This document shows, piece by piece, positions 27,570 through 35,428 of a stretch of 64,000 bases of DNA. The translations under genes were made by a program, and so were the position numbers. A model generated the notes under the pieces. That model ran no database searches, was not told the origin of the DNA, and worked only from the letters and a program-made list of their open reading frames with translations. Position 1 is the stretch's first letter. Every line of letters begins with the position of its first letter. The DNA comes from Brevibacillus reuszeri (GTDB taxonomy: Bacteria; Bacillota; Bacilli; Brevibacillales; Brevibacillaceae), in the NCBI RefSeq assembly GCF_001187725.1, contig NZ_LGIQ01000009.1, positions 748,547 to 812,546 of the forward strand, in the 5' to 3' direction.

Positions 27570-30529
27570 TATTTTCTACCTCCTCTTACATCAACAGCCA
27601 CATTCACGTCGGCAATCGGCTTGTAATCTTCGCGCGCCCATTTACGCTCTACTTGTACACCGAGCTGTGGATTCCGCTTGGCATAACGAGGGTTGTATGC
27701 TGGAAGCGGAGATTTTCCTTTTTCCTCAAGAATCTCCATCCGTACCTTCACTTGCTTATACGCAGGTGTATGTGTCTGAACATCGACTGCTCCACCCGTT
27801 AGCAAATTCACGGCACTTTCATGACTTGCGGAGTGCATCGGAACGTAAATGTCTTTTCCACTCATCCGATTTGTGACCAGCGCACGCAGCTTGATTTTTC
27901 CGTATGGCGACAGAAGACGCACCAAGGTACCGTCAGACAATCCGCGTTCTTTTGCCAATTCCGGTGAAACCTCCACAAACACTTCTGGCAGCTTGTACTG
28001 GATGCCTTTGGATTTGTTCGTGAGATTTCCTTCGTGGAACTGCTCAAGCAGTCGTCCGTTATCGAGCGTTAGGTCATACTCCTCAGGGAACTTCGCTGGT
28101 GGAATATAGTCAAACAGTGCCAGGCGTGCTTTCTTATCCGGGAAATTGAATCCTTTTGTATGGAGAAGCGGTGTGTTGCTACCGTCTGGTGACCCCCAGT
28201 TGAAGCTGTTCCAGCCTGCAAGCACTTCATAATTGCATTGTGAGAAGAATGGTGTAAGAGATGCCATTTCGTCAAAAATTTCGCTCGGATGGCTATAATT
28301 CCAATCATATCCCATCTTTTTCGCGAGCTGACTGAAGATCCACCAGTCAGGCTTACTCTCGCCCACCGGCTCAAGCACTTGATAAAGTCGTTGTACACGA
28401 CGCTCCGTATTGGTAAACGTACCGTCTTTTTCAAGAGATGGAACTGCTGGCAAAATAACATCAGCAAACTGCGCTGTTTTGCTCAAGAAAACATCTTGCA
28501 CCACGAGGAAATCGAGCTTGGCAAGCATGTCTTGTGTATGGTTGGAATCGGCATCTACCCAAGCCATATCTTCTCCTGCAACGTACATCGCGCGAAGCTC
28601 TCCTCGATCTACTGCCTGCAGCATCTCGATATTGTCCAGACCTGGTTGCTCCTGGATTTTCACGCCATAAGCAGCCTCGAATTTTGCACGAATCTCGTCG
28701 TTTGCAACTGGTTGGTAGCCAGGGAAAATGTTCGGCATGGTTCCCATGTCTGCCGCACCCTGCACGTTGTTATGTCCACGCAGTGGGTACGCTCCTGCAC
28801 CTGGGCGCATGAAGTTACCAGTGATGAGCAGCAGGTTCGCAATCGCTGTTGATGTGTAGGAACCACCTGCGTTTTGCGTCACACCCATGCCCCAACAAAC
28901 AGCTGTGCCATCGGCATCACGAATCATTTCCGCGATCTGAATCAATGTTTCTTTGGAAATGCCAGTTTCTTCTTCTGCAAATTCTAGCGTATATTTTTGC
29001 ATCAATTCAACAAATTCCGGATAAAAATTAACGTGCTCCTGAATAAATGCTGCGTCTTGCCAATTTTGATCGATCATGTATTTGGATACTGCCGCTAACC
29101 ACACATAGTCGGTTCCTTGTTTCGGGCGAATGAACAAATCTGCCCGTTCCGCCATTTCATGCTTGCGCAGATCGACTGTAATCAGTTTTTGTCCATGCAA
29201 TTTTTGTGCGCGCTTGATTCTTGTTGCGAGTACCGGATGCGCTTCAGCTGGCGCACAGCCCATCAGGATCACCAGACCAGCCTTTGCGATATCTTGGATC
29301 GTTCCAGAGTCTCCGCCAATTCCACCTGTATATTGGAGTCCCCACGATGCAGGTGACTGGCAATATCTGGAGCAGTTGTCAACATTGTTCGTGCCAAAGA
29401 GCTGACGTGCTGTTTTTTGCATCAAATAGTTTTCTTCGTTTGTAAACTTGGATGAAGAAATGAAGCCAAGTGCGTTGGAGCCATAGCTGTCTTTAATCCC
29501 ACTCAGTCCGCTTACAACGACGTCCAGTGCCTCATCCCATGTCGCTTCTACAAAAGCATCTCCGCGGCGAATCAACGGCTTTGTTATGCGCTGGTCGCTA
29601 TTGACAAAATCCCAACCGAACTTTCCTTTCACACATGTAGAAATTCCATTCACTGGTGCTTCCGGACTAGGTTCGATCTTTAAAATTTTCCGGTCTTTTG
29701 TCCACACTTCAAACGAGCAGCCTACCCCGCAGAACGTACATACCGTTTTGGTTTTTTTGATTTTCGTTTCGCGCATCGCCGCTTCCACTTCGGAGATCGC
29801 AAAGATGCTGCTATAGCCAGGCTCGACCTTTTTGATCAGGTCAATCATCGGATTCATCAGATCCTGTTCCATCCCGCTCATGAAGCCAGCTTCACCCAGC
29901 ATGGACTTTTCCATCAATGCATTACAAGGGCATACTGTTACACATTGACCGCATGATACACAGGAGGATTCATTAATTGATTTATTGTCATCCCAAATCA
30001 CGCGTGGCATTTCCCGTTCCCAGTCGATGGTGAGCGTTTCATTCACTTGCCAATCTTGACAAACTTCTGTACAACGTCCACACAAGATGCATTGGTTTGG
30101 ATCATAGCGATAAAATGGATGCGACATATCCACTTCATAGCCTTTTTCACGGAAAGGACGGGTTTGATGTTCAATTTCCAGCAGCTCTACCGTATTATGG
30201 ACTCGGCAGTTCCCATTGTTATTGTCGCAAACCGTACAATAGAGCATGTGGTTTTCCAAAATGCGATCCATGGCTTCCCGTTGTGCATTTTTAGCCAGCT
30301 CAGATGCAGTAAGAATTTTCATGCCATCCTGAATTTGAGTAGAACAGGCACGCATGATTTTGCCATCGATTTCACACACACAGGTATCGCAAGTCTGAAT
30401 TGGACCTAATTCAGAAGAGTAGCAAACATGTGGATGTTCTATATCGTGCGAAAGAAGGTAATCGAGAATACGGGTCCCCTCTTCTGCTTGATGTTTTGTA
30501 CCATTTAAATCAAAGCTCACATGTCTCAT
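27569..30529 (-). CDS. Formate dehydrogenase alpha subunit (molybdopterin, Fe-S)
   Basis: The 986-residue protein is close to B. subtilis YrhE/YjgC. An N-terminal 2Fe-2S ferredoxin-like domain (CYSSELGPIQTCDTCVCEIDG) is followed by a Cys/His region and two 4Fe-4S ferredoxin motifs (CILCGRCTEVC, CVSCGQCVTVCPC). The catalytic part starts with CTFCGVGC. Its active-site cysteine, not selenocysteine, is in DNCSRYCQSPASWGL, and a molybdopterin-binding C-terminal domain follows. It oxidises formate to CO2. The start ATG at 30529 follows TTGGAGG. A long structured leader precedes the gene. Relatives can also act on other oxyanions, but the DUF1641 partner supports formate dehydrogenase. Confidence 0.88.
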   Translation of the reverse strand: MRHVSFDLNGTKHQAEEGTRILDYLLSHDIEHPHVCYSSELGPIQTCDTCVCEIDGKIMRACSTQIQDGMKILTASELAKNAQREAMDRILENHMLYCTVCDNNNGNCRVHNTVELLEIEHQTRPFREKGYEVDMSHPFYRYDPNQCILCGRCTEVCQDWQVNETLTIDWEREMPRVIWDDNKSINESSCVSCGQCVTVCPCNALMEKSMLGEAGFMSGMEQDLMNPMIDLIKKVEPGYSSIFAISEVEAAMRETKIKKTKTVCTFCGVGCSFEVWTKDRKILKIEPSPEAPVNGISTCVKGKFGWDFVNSDQRITKPLIRRGDAFVEATWDEALDVVVSGLSGIKDSYGSNALGFISSSKFTNEENYLMQKTARQLFGTNNVDNCSRYCQSPASWGLQYTGGIGGDSGTIQDIAKAGLVILMGCAPAEAHPVLATRIKRAQKLHGQKLITVDLRKHEMAERADLFIRPKQGTDYVWLAAVSKYMIDQNWQDAAFIQEHVNFYPEFVELMQKYTLEFAEEETGISKETLIQIAEMIRDADGTAVCWGMGVTQNAGGSYTSTAIANLLLITGNFMRPGAGAYPLRGHNNVQGAADMGTMPNIFPGYQPVANDEIRAKFEAAYGVKIQEQPGLDNIEMLQAVDRGELRAMYVAGEDMAWVDADSNHTQDMLAKLDFLVVQDVFLSKTAQFADVILPAVPSLEKDGTFTNTERRVQRLYQVLEPVGESKPDWWIFSQLAKKMGYDWNYSHPSEIFDEMASLTPFFSQCNYEVLAGWNSFNWGSPDGSNTPLLHTKGFNFPDKKARLALFDYIPPAKFPEEYDLTLDNGRLLEQFHEGNLTNKSKGIQYKLPEVFVEVSPELAKERGLSDGTLVRLLSPYGKIKLRALVTNRMSGKDIYVPMHSASHESAVNLLTGGAVDVQTHTPAYKQVKVRMEILEEKGKSPLPAYNPRYAKRNPQLGVQVERKWAREDYKPIADVNVAVDVRGGRK

Positions 30530-30558
30530 CTAGTCGCAACCTCCAATAGATAAATAAA

Positions 30559-30615
30559 AACCCACCACAAAACAATCTGTGCAGCATTATTGCACAAACC
30601 GTTTTATGGTGGGTT
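30559..30615 (-). promoter_or_regulatory. Very long leader hairpin with terminator form upstream of formate dehydrogenase
   Basis: Two 25-base arms (30559-30583 and 30591-30615) pair along their whole length with a few G-U pairs. Outer pairing is AACCCACCA / TGGTGGGTT, inner pairing TGTGCA / TGCACA, loop 7 bases. On the minus strand TTTTTATTTAT follows, then the ribosome site TTGGAGG. It looks like an intrinsic terminator inside the 5' leader, as in attenuators and riboswitches. It could instead simply terminate transcription from upstream. Confidence 0.6.
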
Positions 30616-30856
30616 AACGACTAAGCATCTATGATACCAGTTATCCATCCCGCCATATAAAAATGGAGGAGATCAGGATGTAAGCGGCAATCCAGATTAC
30701 CCTGACATCAATAATCTTCTCTGCGTCCATTATAGCATTGAAACCGTTTTAAAACCATCTCTATCCATGAAATAGCATTTTCGTTTTTACAATCGGCCAC
30801 AGTTGCTACACCCTGGATCGTTTTTGTATGAAATGTAAGAATGGATCACTCTTTTT
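30616..30856 (-). promoter_or_regulatory. Leader/promoter region of formate dehydrogenase
   Basis: No gene. A TATAAT box on the minus strand at 30732-30737 would start transcription near 30725. The following about 110 bases contain GGTAATC/GATTGCC and TCAGG/CCTGA pairings ahead of the long hairpin. No known riboswitch consensus was recognised by eye. Confidence 0.45.
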
Positions 30857-31642
30857 CTATTTTCCTTTAAAAGCTGGCTTTGTCTTTTCGAGAAATGCTT
30901 TTGTCCCTTCGCGAAAATCCTCCGTAGAAGCAATGAGTCCGAAGTAATCTGCCCCGAGAAGTGCTGACTCCTCCAATGTCAAATTTCCTCCGCGATGGAT
31001 AGCCTCCCACGTCAAATTGACGGCAAGTGGAGAATGGGACAAAATTTCCTGGAGTAGCTCGTTTGCTTCAGACAATAGTGACTCCGCCGCCACGATTCGG
31101 TTTACCAAGCCAAAGTGATAAGCCTCTTCTGCGCTTAAGGCTTTTCCTGTAAGCAACAGCTCTGCCGCCCTACCTTTGCCAATGAGTCTGGGGAGTCTGG
31201 TCGTGCCGCCAAAGCCTGCAACTGCTCCGATACGAACTTCGGGATGTCCTAATCGAGCCTCATTGACAGCGATACGCAACGCGCAGGATTCTGCCAGCTC
31301 AAGTCCTCCACCTAATGCGAATCCATTGATAGCAGCGATCACAATCTTTCCAAGTGACTCGATCTGATTCGTAACCTTAACCGCCAACATAGCTAGATCT
31401 CGAACTTCCAGAGGAGTCGCCCGATTCAGATACTGAATATCCGCACCAGCTGAAAAAGCCTTGTCACCACTTCCCGTCAGGATTACTGCCTTGACATCAG
31501 TATTTCTCTTGATGTTGTCCAAGTGAACGGATAGCTGCTCCAATACCGCTTTGTTCAAAGCATTGAGTGCTTCTGGCCTGTTTAGTGTAAGTGTTGCTAT
31601 TCCGTTTTCTTCCGCGTAAAGAATGACCTCATCCCTACTAAT
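30857..31642 (-). CDS. Enoyl-CoA hydratase/isomerase family protein, apparent ATT start
   Basis: Crotonase-fold enzyme of about 261 residues. TLNRPEALNALN lies near the start, the oxyanion-hole motif FSAGADIQYL and GFALGGGLELAESC follow, and the catalytic-loop region is LGHPEVRIGAVAGFGGT. It would hydrate trans-2-enoyl-CoA in fatty or amino acid degradation. No ATG, GTG or TTG in frame suits the family length. The only codon after a strong ribosome site (GGGGAGGG, 6 bases) is ATT at 31642, which gives the standard length. A longer frame reaches an ATG at 31774, but that has no ribosome site and adds an unlike sequence. The domain call is firm; the start is tentative. Confidence 0.8.
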   Translation of the reverse strand: MSRDEVILYAEENGIATLTLNRPEALNALNKAVLEQLSVHLDNIKRNTDVKAVILTGSGDKAFSAGADIQYLNRATPLEVRDLAMLAVKVTNQIESLGKIVIAAINGFALGGGLELAESCALRIAVNEARLGHPEVRIGAVAGFGGTTRLPRLIGKGRAAELLLTGKALSAEEAYHFGLVNRIVAAESLLSEANELLQEILSHSPLAVNLTWEAIHRGGNLTLEESALLGADYFGLIASTEDFREGTKAFLEKTKPAFKGK

Positions 31643-31810
31643 ACTGATCCCTCCCCAATTCAGAAGCAAGAAAATAACAATCTCCCCAAAATATTCTTGA
31701 TAGAAAAAGAAATCCCTCCTGCTAATGAAAGAGCCAACAAAAAGATTTGCACGAGGTAATACGGTCATAAGCATCGTTGGCTATTTTCTAGAAGGAGGGG
31801 AGCGTATTTT

Positions 31811-32146
31811 TTATAACTGCAAGAGCTGATCTTTTTCTGAGGAGGAATCAAATGCATTCAGAATGGAGGCAAGCAAGCCGGGAAAACGAAATTCCAGATC
31901 TTCAGTTCGCAAGGATAAAAAGCGTTGTGTTCCTTGGACGCGAACATGAACGATCCCCGCTTCTCGTAAGCAACGAGCATGATGAGACAAGGTAGATTTT
32001 GCCACCGGAACGCTTATATCTCCGCAGGTGCGCTCGCCTACTTTTTTAATTTCAGAAACGATATATAGCCGTACAGGATCACTTAACGCATACAGTACGG
32101 AGGACAAATGAATGTCTGACCTGTCCGGGTGATGGAGTATTTTCAT
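31811..32146 (-). CDS. ArsR-family winged-helix repressor
   Basis: This 111-residue regulator shows the ArsR core ALSDPVRLYIVSEIKK and the recognition helix region VAKSTLSHHARCLREAGIVHVRVQGTQRFLSLR. No classical metal-binding CxC motif is at the usual helix; a cysteine sits at ERTCGD. The ATG at 32146 has GGGAGG 7 bases upstream. It is divergent from an MFS transporter, and both genes are preceded by the same 16-base element, so it probably represses both. The inducer is likely a small organic compound rather than arsenite. Confidence 0.82.
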   Translation of the reverse strand: MKILHHPDRSDIHLSSVLYALSDPVRLYIVSEIKKVGERTCGDISVPVAKSTLSHHARCLREAGIVHVRVQGTQRFLSLRTEDLEFRFPGLLASILNAFDSSSEKDQLLQL

Positions 32147-32220
32147 GGTAGCGCCTCCCTGACTATTTATAACGACACCTTTCATCTTATCATAGGATAA
32201 GTGTTATTCCTATTCTTCCA

Positions 32221-32236
32221 TAACAATCGAAATAAG
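32221..32236. promoter_or_regulatory. Candidate ArsR operator, copy 1
   Basis: TAACAATCGAAATAAG is identical to 32337-32352. Together with the preceding bases it forms TTCCAT-AACA-ATCGAA, an imperfect palindrome, 75 bases upstream of the repressor start. Confidence 0.6.
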
Positions 32237-32336
32237 GTCAGGTACTCCTTCACCATTTCTTTACATAAATCCGCGAGCAAACTGTTTCATAATGATTGCA
32301 AATGAACAAAACACATGTTATATTTCATTTGTTCGA

Positions 32337-32352
32337 TAACAATCGAAATAAG
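32337..32352. promoter_or_regulatory. Candidate ArsR operator, copy 2
   Basis: Second exact copy of TAACAATCGAAATAAG. Here the flanking bases complete a perfect dyad, TTCGAT-AACA-ATCGAA, ending about 24 bases before the MFS start codon. Confidence 0.65.
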
Positions 32353-32375
32353 AAAAAGGAAACGAGGTATAAAAA

Positions 32376-33746
32376 ATGGCCACAGCGCGTATTCCTACTC
32401 ACACGCCAGAACGAGGGCCGCTGAGAGAAGGACCTGCTCTTCTTCTCCTCGGGATCACAATCGTACTCGTCATCATGAATACCATGATGTTCAATTTGGC
32501 ACTGCCAGATGTAGCCGTGGCTTACCACTTGTCTCCCTCTTCGACTTCGTGGATTGTTACAGGCTATTCAATTGTTTTTGCTATTTCATCCATTACGTAT
32601 AGCCGCTTGTCAGATTTCATTCCGATACGGCGATTGTACTTGATCGGTATTTTGTCACTGAGTCTTGCTTCCATTGCGGGCTTGTTCACCAACAGCTTCA
32701 TCATGCTTTTGATCGTCCGCATTATTCAAGCATCCGGAGCTGGCTCCATACCTGCTTTATCCATGGTATTACTCTCCCGCTATATTCCGACAGAGCGTCG
32801 GGGAAAAGCGATGGCATTGATTATGTCCGCCGTTTCATTAGGTCTCGGATTAGGACCTGTAGTCGGAGGTGCCATCGTTGAATTTTCAGGCTGGCACACC
32901 TTGTTTGTTGTGACGGCGGTAACATTGCTGCTCGTCCCACTCTATATGTCGCTTATTCCAAAAGAGCTTCCTAAAAAAGGCTCGTTTGATGTGCTCGGTG
33001 CAGTTTTCATTGGAGCTGGCACTACCGGTCTACTCCTGTTTTTAACAAACCACTCCTGGGTCTCGCTTGCCATTGGACTTGTTGCACTTGGCTTATTTAT
33101 TGTCAATATCCGCACGGCGAAGGACCCTTTCGTACTGCCGTCGCTCTTTCTTAATCGATCCTATCTCACACTCGCGGCAGTTGGTATCGGGGCGTATTTG
33201 TGCAGCTTTTCGACACTATTCCTTATCCCGCAAATCATGGTTAATCAGTATCATCTAAGCGCAGTCAATGTAGGACTGGTCCTGTTTCCAGGCTCGCTGC
33301 TCGCGATGATTCTTTCCCGCTATGTGGGTCAAATCATCGATTTACAAGGAAATGCACCTATCATCCGGTACATTCCCGCGCTATTTCTGTCGTCGGTCGT
33401 TTTGTTCGCCCTATTTGAGGGAATCTCCTATTTCGCAGTCATGTCCATTTACATGCTCATGAGTATCGGGTTTACGTTTTTATCCAGCAGCATCTCTAAT
33501 GAAATGTCGAGAATATTGCTTCCAGGACAAATTGGTTCAGGACTCGGACTATTCCAGCTCCTCCAATTTTTCAGTGGCGGCTTCGGCGTAGCAATGACTG
33601 CTACTGCTCTCGTTTGGCAAAAGGAACTCCCGATCGCTCAGGCCTACAGCAACATTTTTTGGGGAATGTCAGCCATCGTCCTTTTGTCTATTGCGTGCGC
33701 TCTCCTTTATCTGCAAATGACTTCACGCAGAACGCAGACTTCATAA
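32376..33746 (+). CDS. MFS transporter, DHA2 (14-TMS drug efflux) type
   Basis: The 456-residue protein has many hydrophobic segments. MFS signatures are MNTMMFNLALPDVAVAY near the N-terminus, the loop SRLSDFIPIRRLYLIG and the antiporter motif C-like GLGLGPVVGGAIVEF. It resembles Tet(K)/Tet(L) and related proton-driven multidrug exporters. GAGG precedes the ATG at 32376. The divergent ArsR repressor and shared operators suggest substrate-inducible efflux. Substrate unknown. Confidence 0.85.
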   Translation: MATARIPTHTPERGPLREGPALLLLGITIVLVIMNTMMFNLALPDVAVAYHLSPSSTSWIVTGYSIVFAISSITYSRLSDFIPIRRLYLIGILSLSLASIAGLFTNSFIMLLIVRIIQASGAGSIPALSMVLLSRYIPTERRGKAMALIMSAVSLGLGLGPVVGGAIVEFSGWHTLFVVTAVTLLLVPLYMSLIPKELPKKGSFDVLGAVFIGAGTTGLLLFLTNHSWVSLAIGLVALGLFIVNIRTAKDPFVLPSLFLNRSYLTLAAVGIGAYLCSFSTLFLIPQIMVNQYHLSAVNVGLVLFPGSLLAMILSRYVGQIIDLQGNAPIIRYIPALFLSSVVLFALFEGISYFAVMSIYMLMSIGFTFLSSSISNEMSRILLPGQIGSGLGLFQLLQFFSGGFGVAMTATALVWQKELPIAQAYSNIFWGMSAIVLLSIACALLYLQMTSRRTQTS

Positions 33747-33776
33747 TCTCTCCATCCAACAGCATAGAAAGCAAAC

Positions 33777-33802
33777 AGCCCGATCAAGCTCAGGATCGGG
33801 CT
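33777..33802 (+). terminator. Terminator after the MFS gene
   Basis: Stem AGCCCGATC / GATCGGGCT with an 8-base loop, followed by TTCCTCTTTTTC. It may also slow the convergent carboxypeptidase transcript. Confidence 0.8.
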
Positions 33803-33870
33803 TTCCTCTTTTTCTCCAGAAAAATGACTTTCTCCGTTTTGCTCCGTGATAAATATCCCCTAGTTTCATT

Positions 33871-35394
33871 TTATTTATCTAGTTTATAAATGTCACTATA
33901 CTTCTCTTCCAAATACGAAAGTAGATGGTCTGAATTCAATGGTTCTCCGGTCACTTCCAGCAACAACTGATCCGGATCTTTCATTTTTCCATGGACATGA
34001 ATGTTTTCGGCTAACCATTGTTTGATCGGGGTAAACTTCGCCTCCTCCACCAATTGATCGATCTCTTTTATTTCTTTTCGCATGGTGTTTCGAATCTGTG
34101 CAGCGAACAAGTAGCCTAATGCGTACGAAGGGAAATAGCCAAACATCCCGGCAGACCAATGCATATCCTGCAGCACTCCACGTCTATCATCAGGTGGAAC
34201 AATTCCCAGATACTCCTGCATCTTTTGGTTCCAAATCTCAGGCAGGTCCCGCACCTCAATCTCATTGGCAAAGATGCCCTTTTCAATCTCATATCGGAGA
34301 ATCACATGTAAAGGATAGGTTAATTCGTCTGCTTCGATACGGATAAAAGAAGGAGACACGGAATTGACAGCTCGATAAAAATCATCCAGTCCTACTCCAT
34401 GAAATTGCTCCTGGTTGTATGTGGAAAGAGTCGGGTAATACTGCTTCCAAAATGGTTTGCTGCGTCCAATCATCTTTTCCCATAAGAGTGATTGAGACTC
34501 ATGAAACCCTGTAGACGTACCCGTACATAGTGACGTACCGATGAGCTCATCAGCAATGTTCAGCTCATACAGGGCGTGCCCGTACTCGTGAATGGTTGCA
34601 AACAAACCGCCTGCAAAGTAACTCTCGTTAAACTTGGTGGTAATGCGCACATCTTTTCGATTAAGTGGGACTGCAAAAGGATGAATCGTTTCGTCTAAAC
34701 GCCCTGCTCCGAAATCGTATCCGAGCTCCCGCAAGAGAAAATGATGAAAATCCTTCTGCTTTTCTACGGGAAATGCCGCACCTAAAAATGTGGTATCTGG
34801 TTTTGATTTCGCTTCCTGCGTACGGTGAAGCAGCGGAATCAGTTTTGCTTTTACTTTCGTGAACACTTCATCCAAGCGCACTACTGTCATCCCAGGATCA
34901 TACTGATCGAGCAGAGCATTGTAAGGATTTTCCCGATAGCCCCAATAGTCGATAAACCGTTTGTTCGTTTCAACGAGCTTCTCCAGATGGGGTTGAAAAA
35001 TGGAATAATCGGATGCATGCTTCGCTTCTTCCCATGCCGCACTCGCATTCGCCTTAGCGACTTCATACGAGGCGAATTCTTTTTCCGGAATTTTGATGAG
35101 GAGGTCGTATTCTTTTTTGGCATGCTCAAGTACTTTTCTTGTGATTGGAGAAAGCTGTTGGTAGTACTCTGCTTGGCTTAGCTCTTCTACGTACGTTTTC
35201 ATTTCTGCTGAAATGGACATGGCAAATTTTTTGGTGGACATCGTACCAATTACGTCTGCCCGCAGCCCCAACCCTTTTTTCGGGGCACCGGTTCGTACAT
35301 CCCAAAACAGCAGATGCAAAACTTCCTGATAATGCATCATTTCGCGAATATATTGCAAAAACTCCTGTTCACGTGAGCGAATCGTGGTCAGCAA
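33871..35394 (-). CDS. M32-family metallocarboxypeptidase
   Basis: The 507-residue protein matches thermostable carboxypeptidase (M32; B. subtilis YpwA). The zinc motif is HEYGHALYE, with the family motifs GTSTGFHESQS and IRIEADELTYPLHV. These enzymes remove C-terminal residues from peptides in the cytoplasm. The TTG at 35394 is chosen because ACAGGAGG lies 7 bases upstream and it gives family length. A longer frame to 35451 would overlap the GGT-like gene without a ribosome site. Last gene of an operon with a cyclodeaminase-like and a GGT-like gene, suggesting peptide or amide breakdown. Confidence 0.85.
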   Translation of the reverse strand: MLTTIRSREQEFLQYIREMMHYQEVLHLLFWDVRTGAPKKGLGLRADVIGTMSTKKFAMSISAEMKTYVEELSQAEYYQQLSPITRKVLEHAKKEYDLLIKIPEKEFASYEVAKANASAAWEEAKHASDYSIFQPHLEKLVETNKRFIDYWGYRENPYNALLDQYDPGMTVVRLDEVFTKVKAKLIPLLHRTQEAKSKPDTTFLGAAFPVEKQKDFHHFLLRELGYDFGAGRLDETIHPFAVPLNRKDVRITTKFNESYFAGGLFATIHEYGHALYELNIADELIGTSLCTGTSTGFHESQSLLWEKMIGRSKPFWKQYYPTLSTYNQEQFHGVGLDDFYRAVNSVSPSFIRIEADELTYPLHVILRYEIEKGIFANEIEVRDLPEIWNQKMQEYLGIVPPDDRRGVLQDMHWSAGMFGYFPSYALGYLFAAQIRNTMRKEIKEIDQLVEEAKFTPIKQWLAENIHVHGKMKDPDQLLLEVTGEPLNSDHLLSYLEEKYSDIYKLDK

Positions 35395-35428
35395 AGGAAC
35401 ACCTCCTGTATCCTCTTCCTTCAAAAAT

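Noticed and set aside
27849-30409. Several plus-strand open frames, one up to 187 codons, opposite formate dehydrogenase
   Set aside because: They mirror the codons of a well-supported gene and show no protein-like features.
30616-30740. Known riboswitch (molybdenum cofactor or tetrahydrofolate type) in the formate dehydrogenase leader
   Set aside because: The leader does not show the conserved core of either class by eye, so only an unassigned structured leader is reported.
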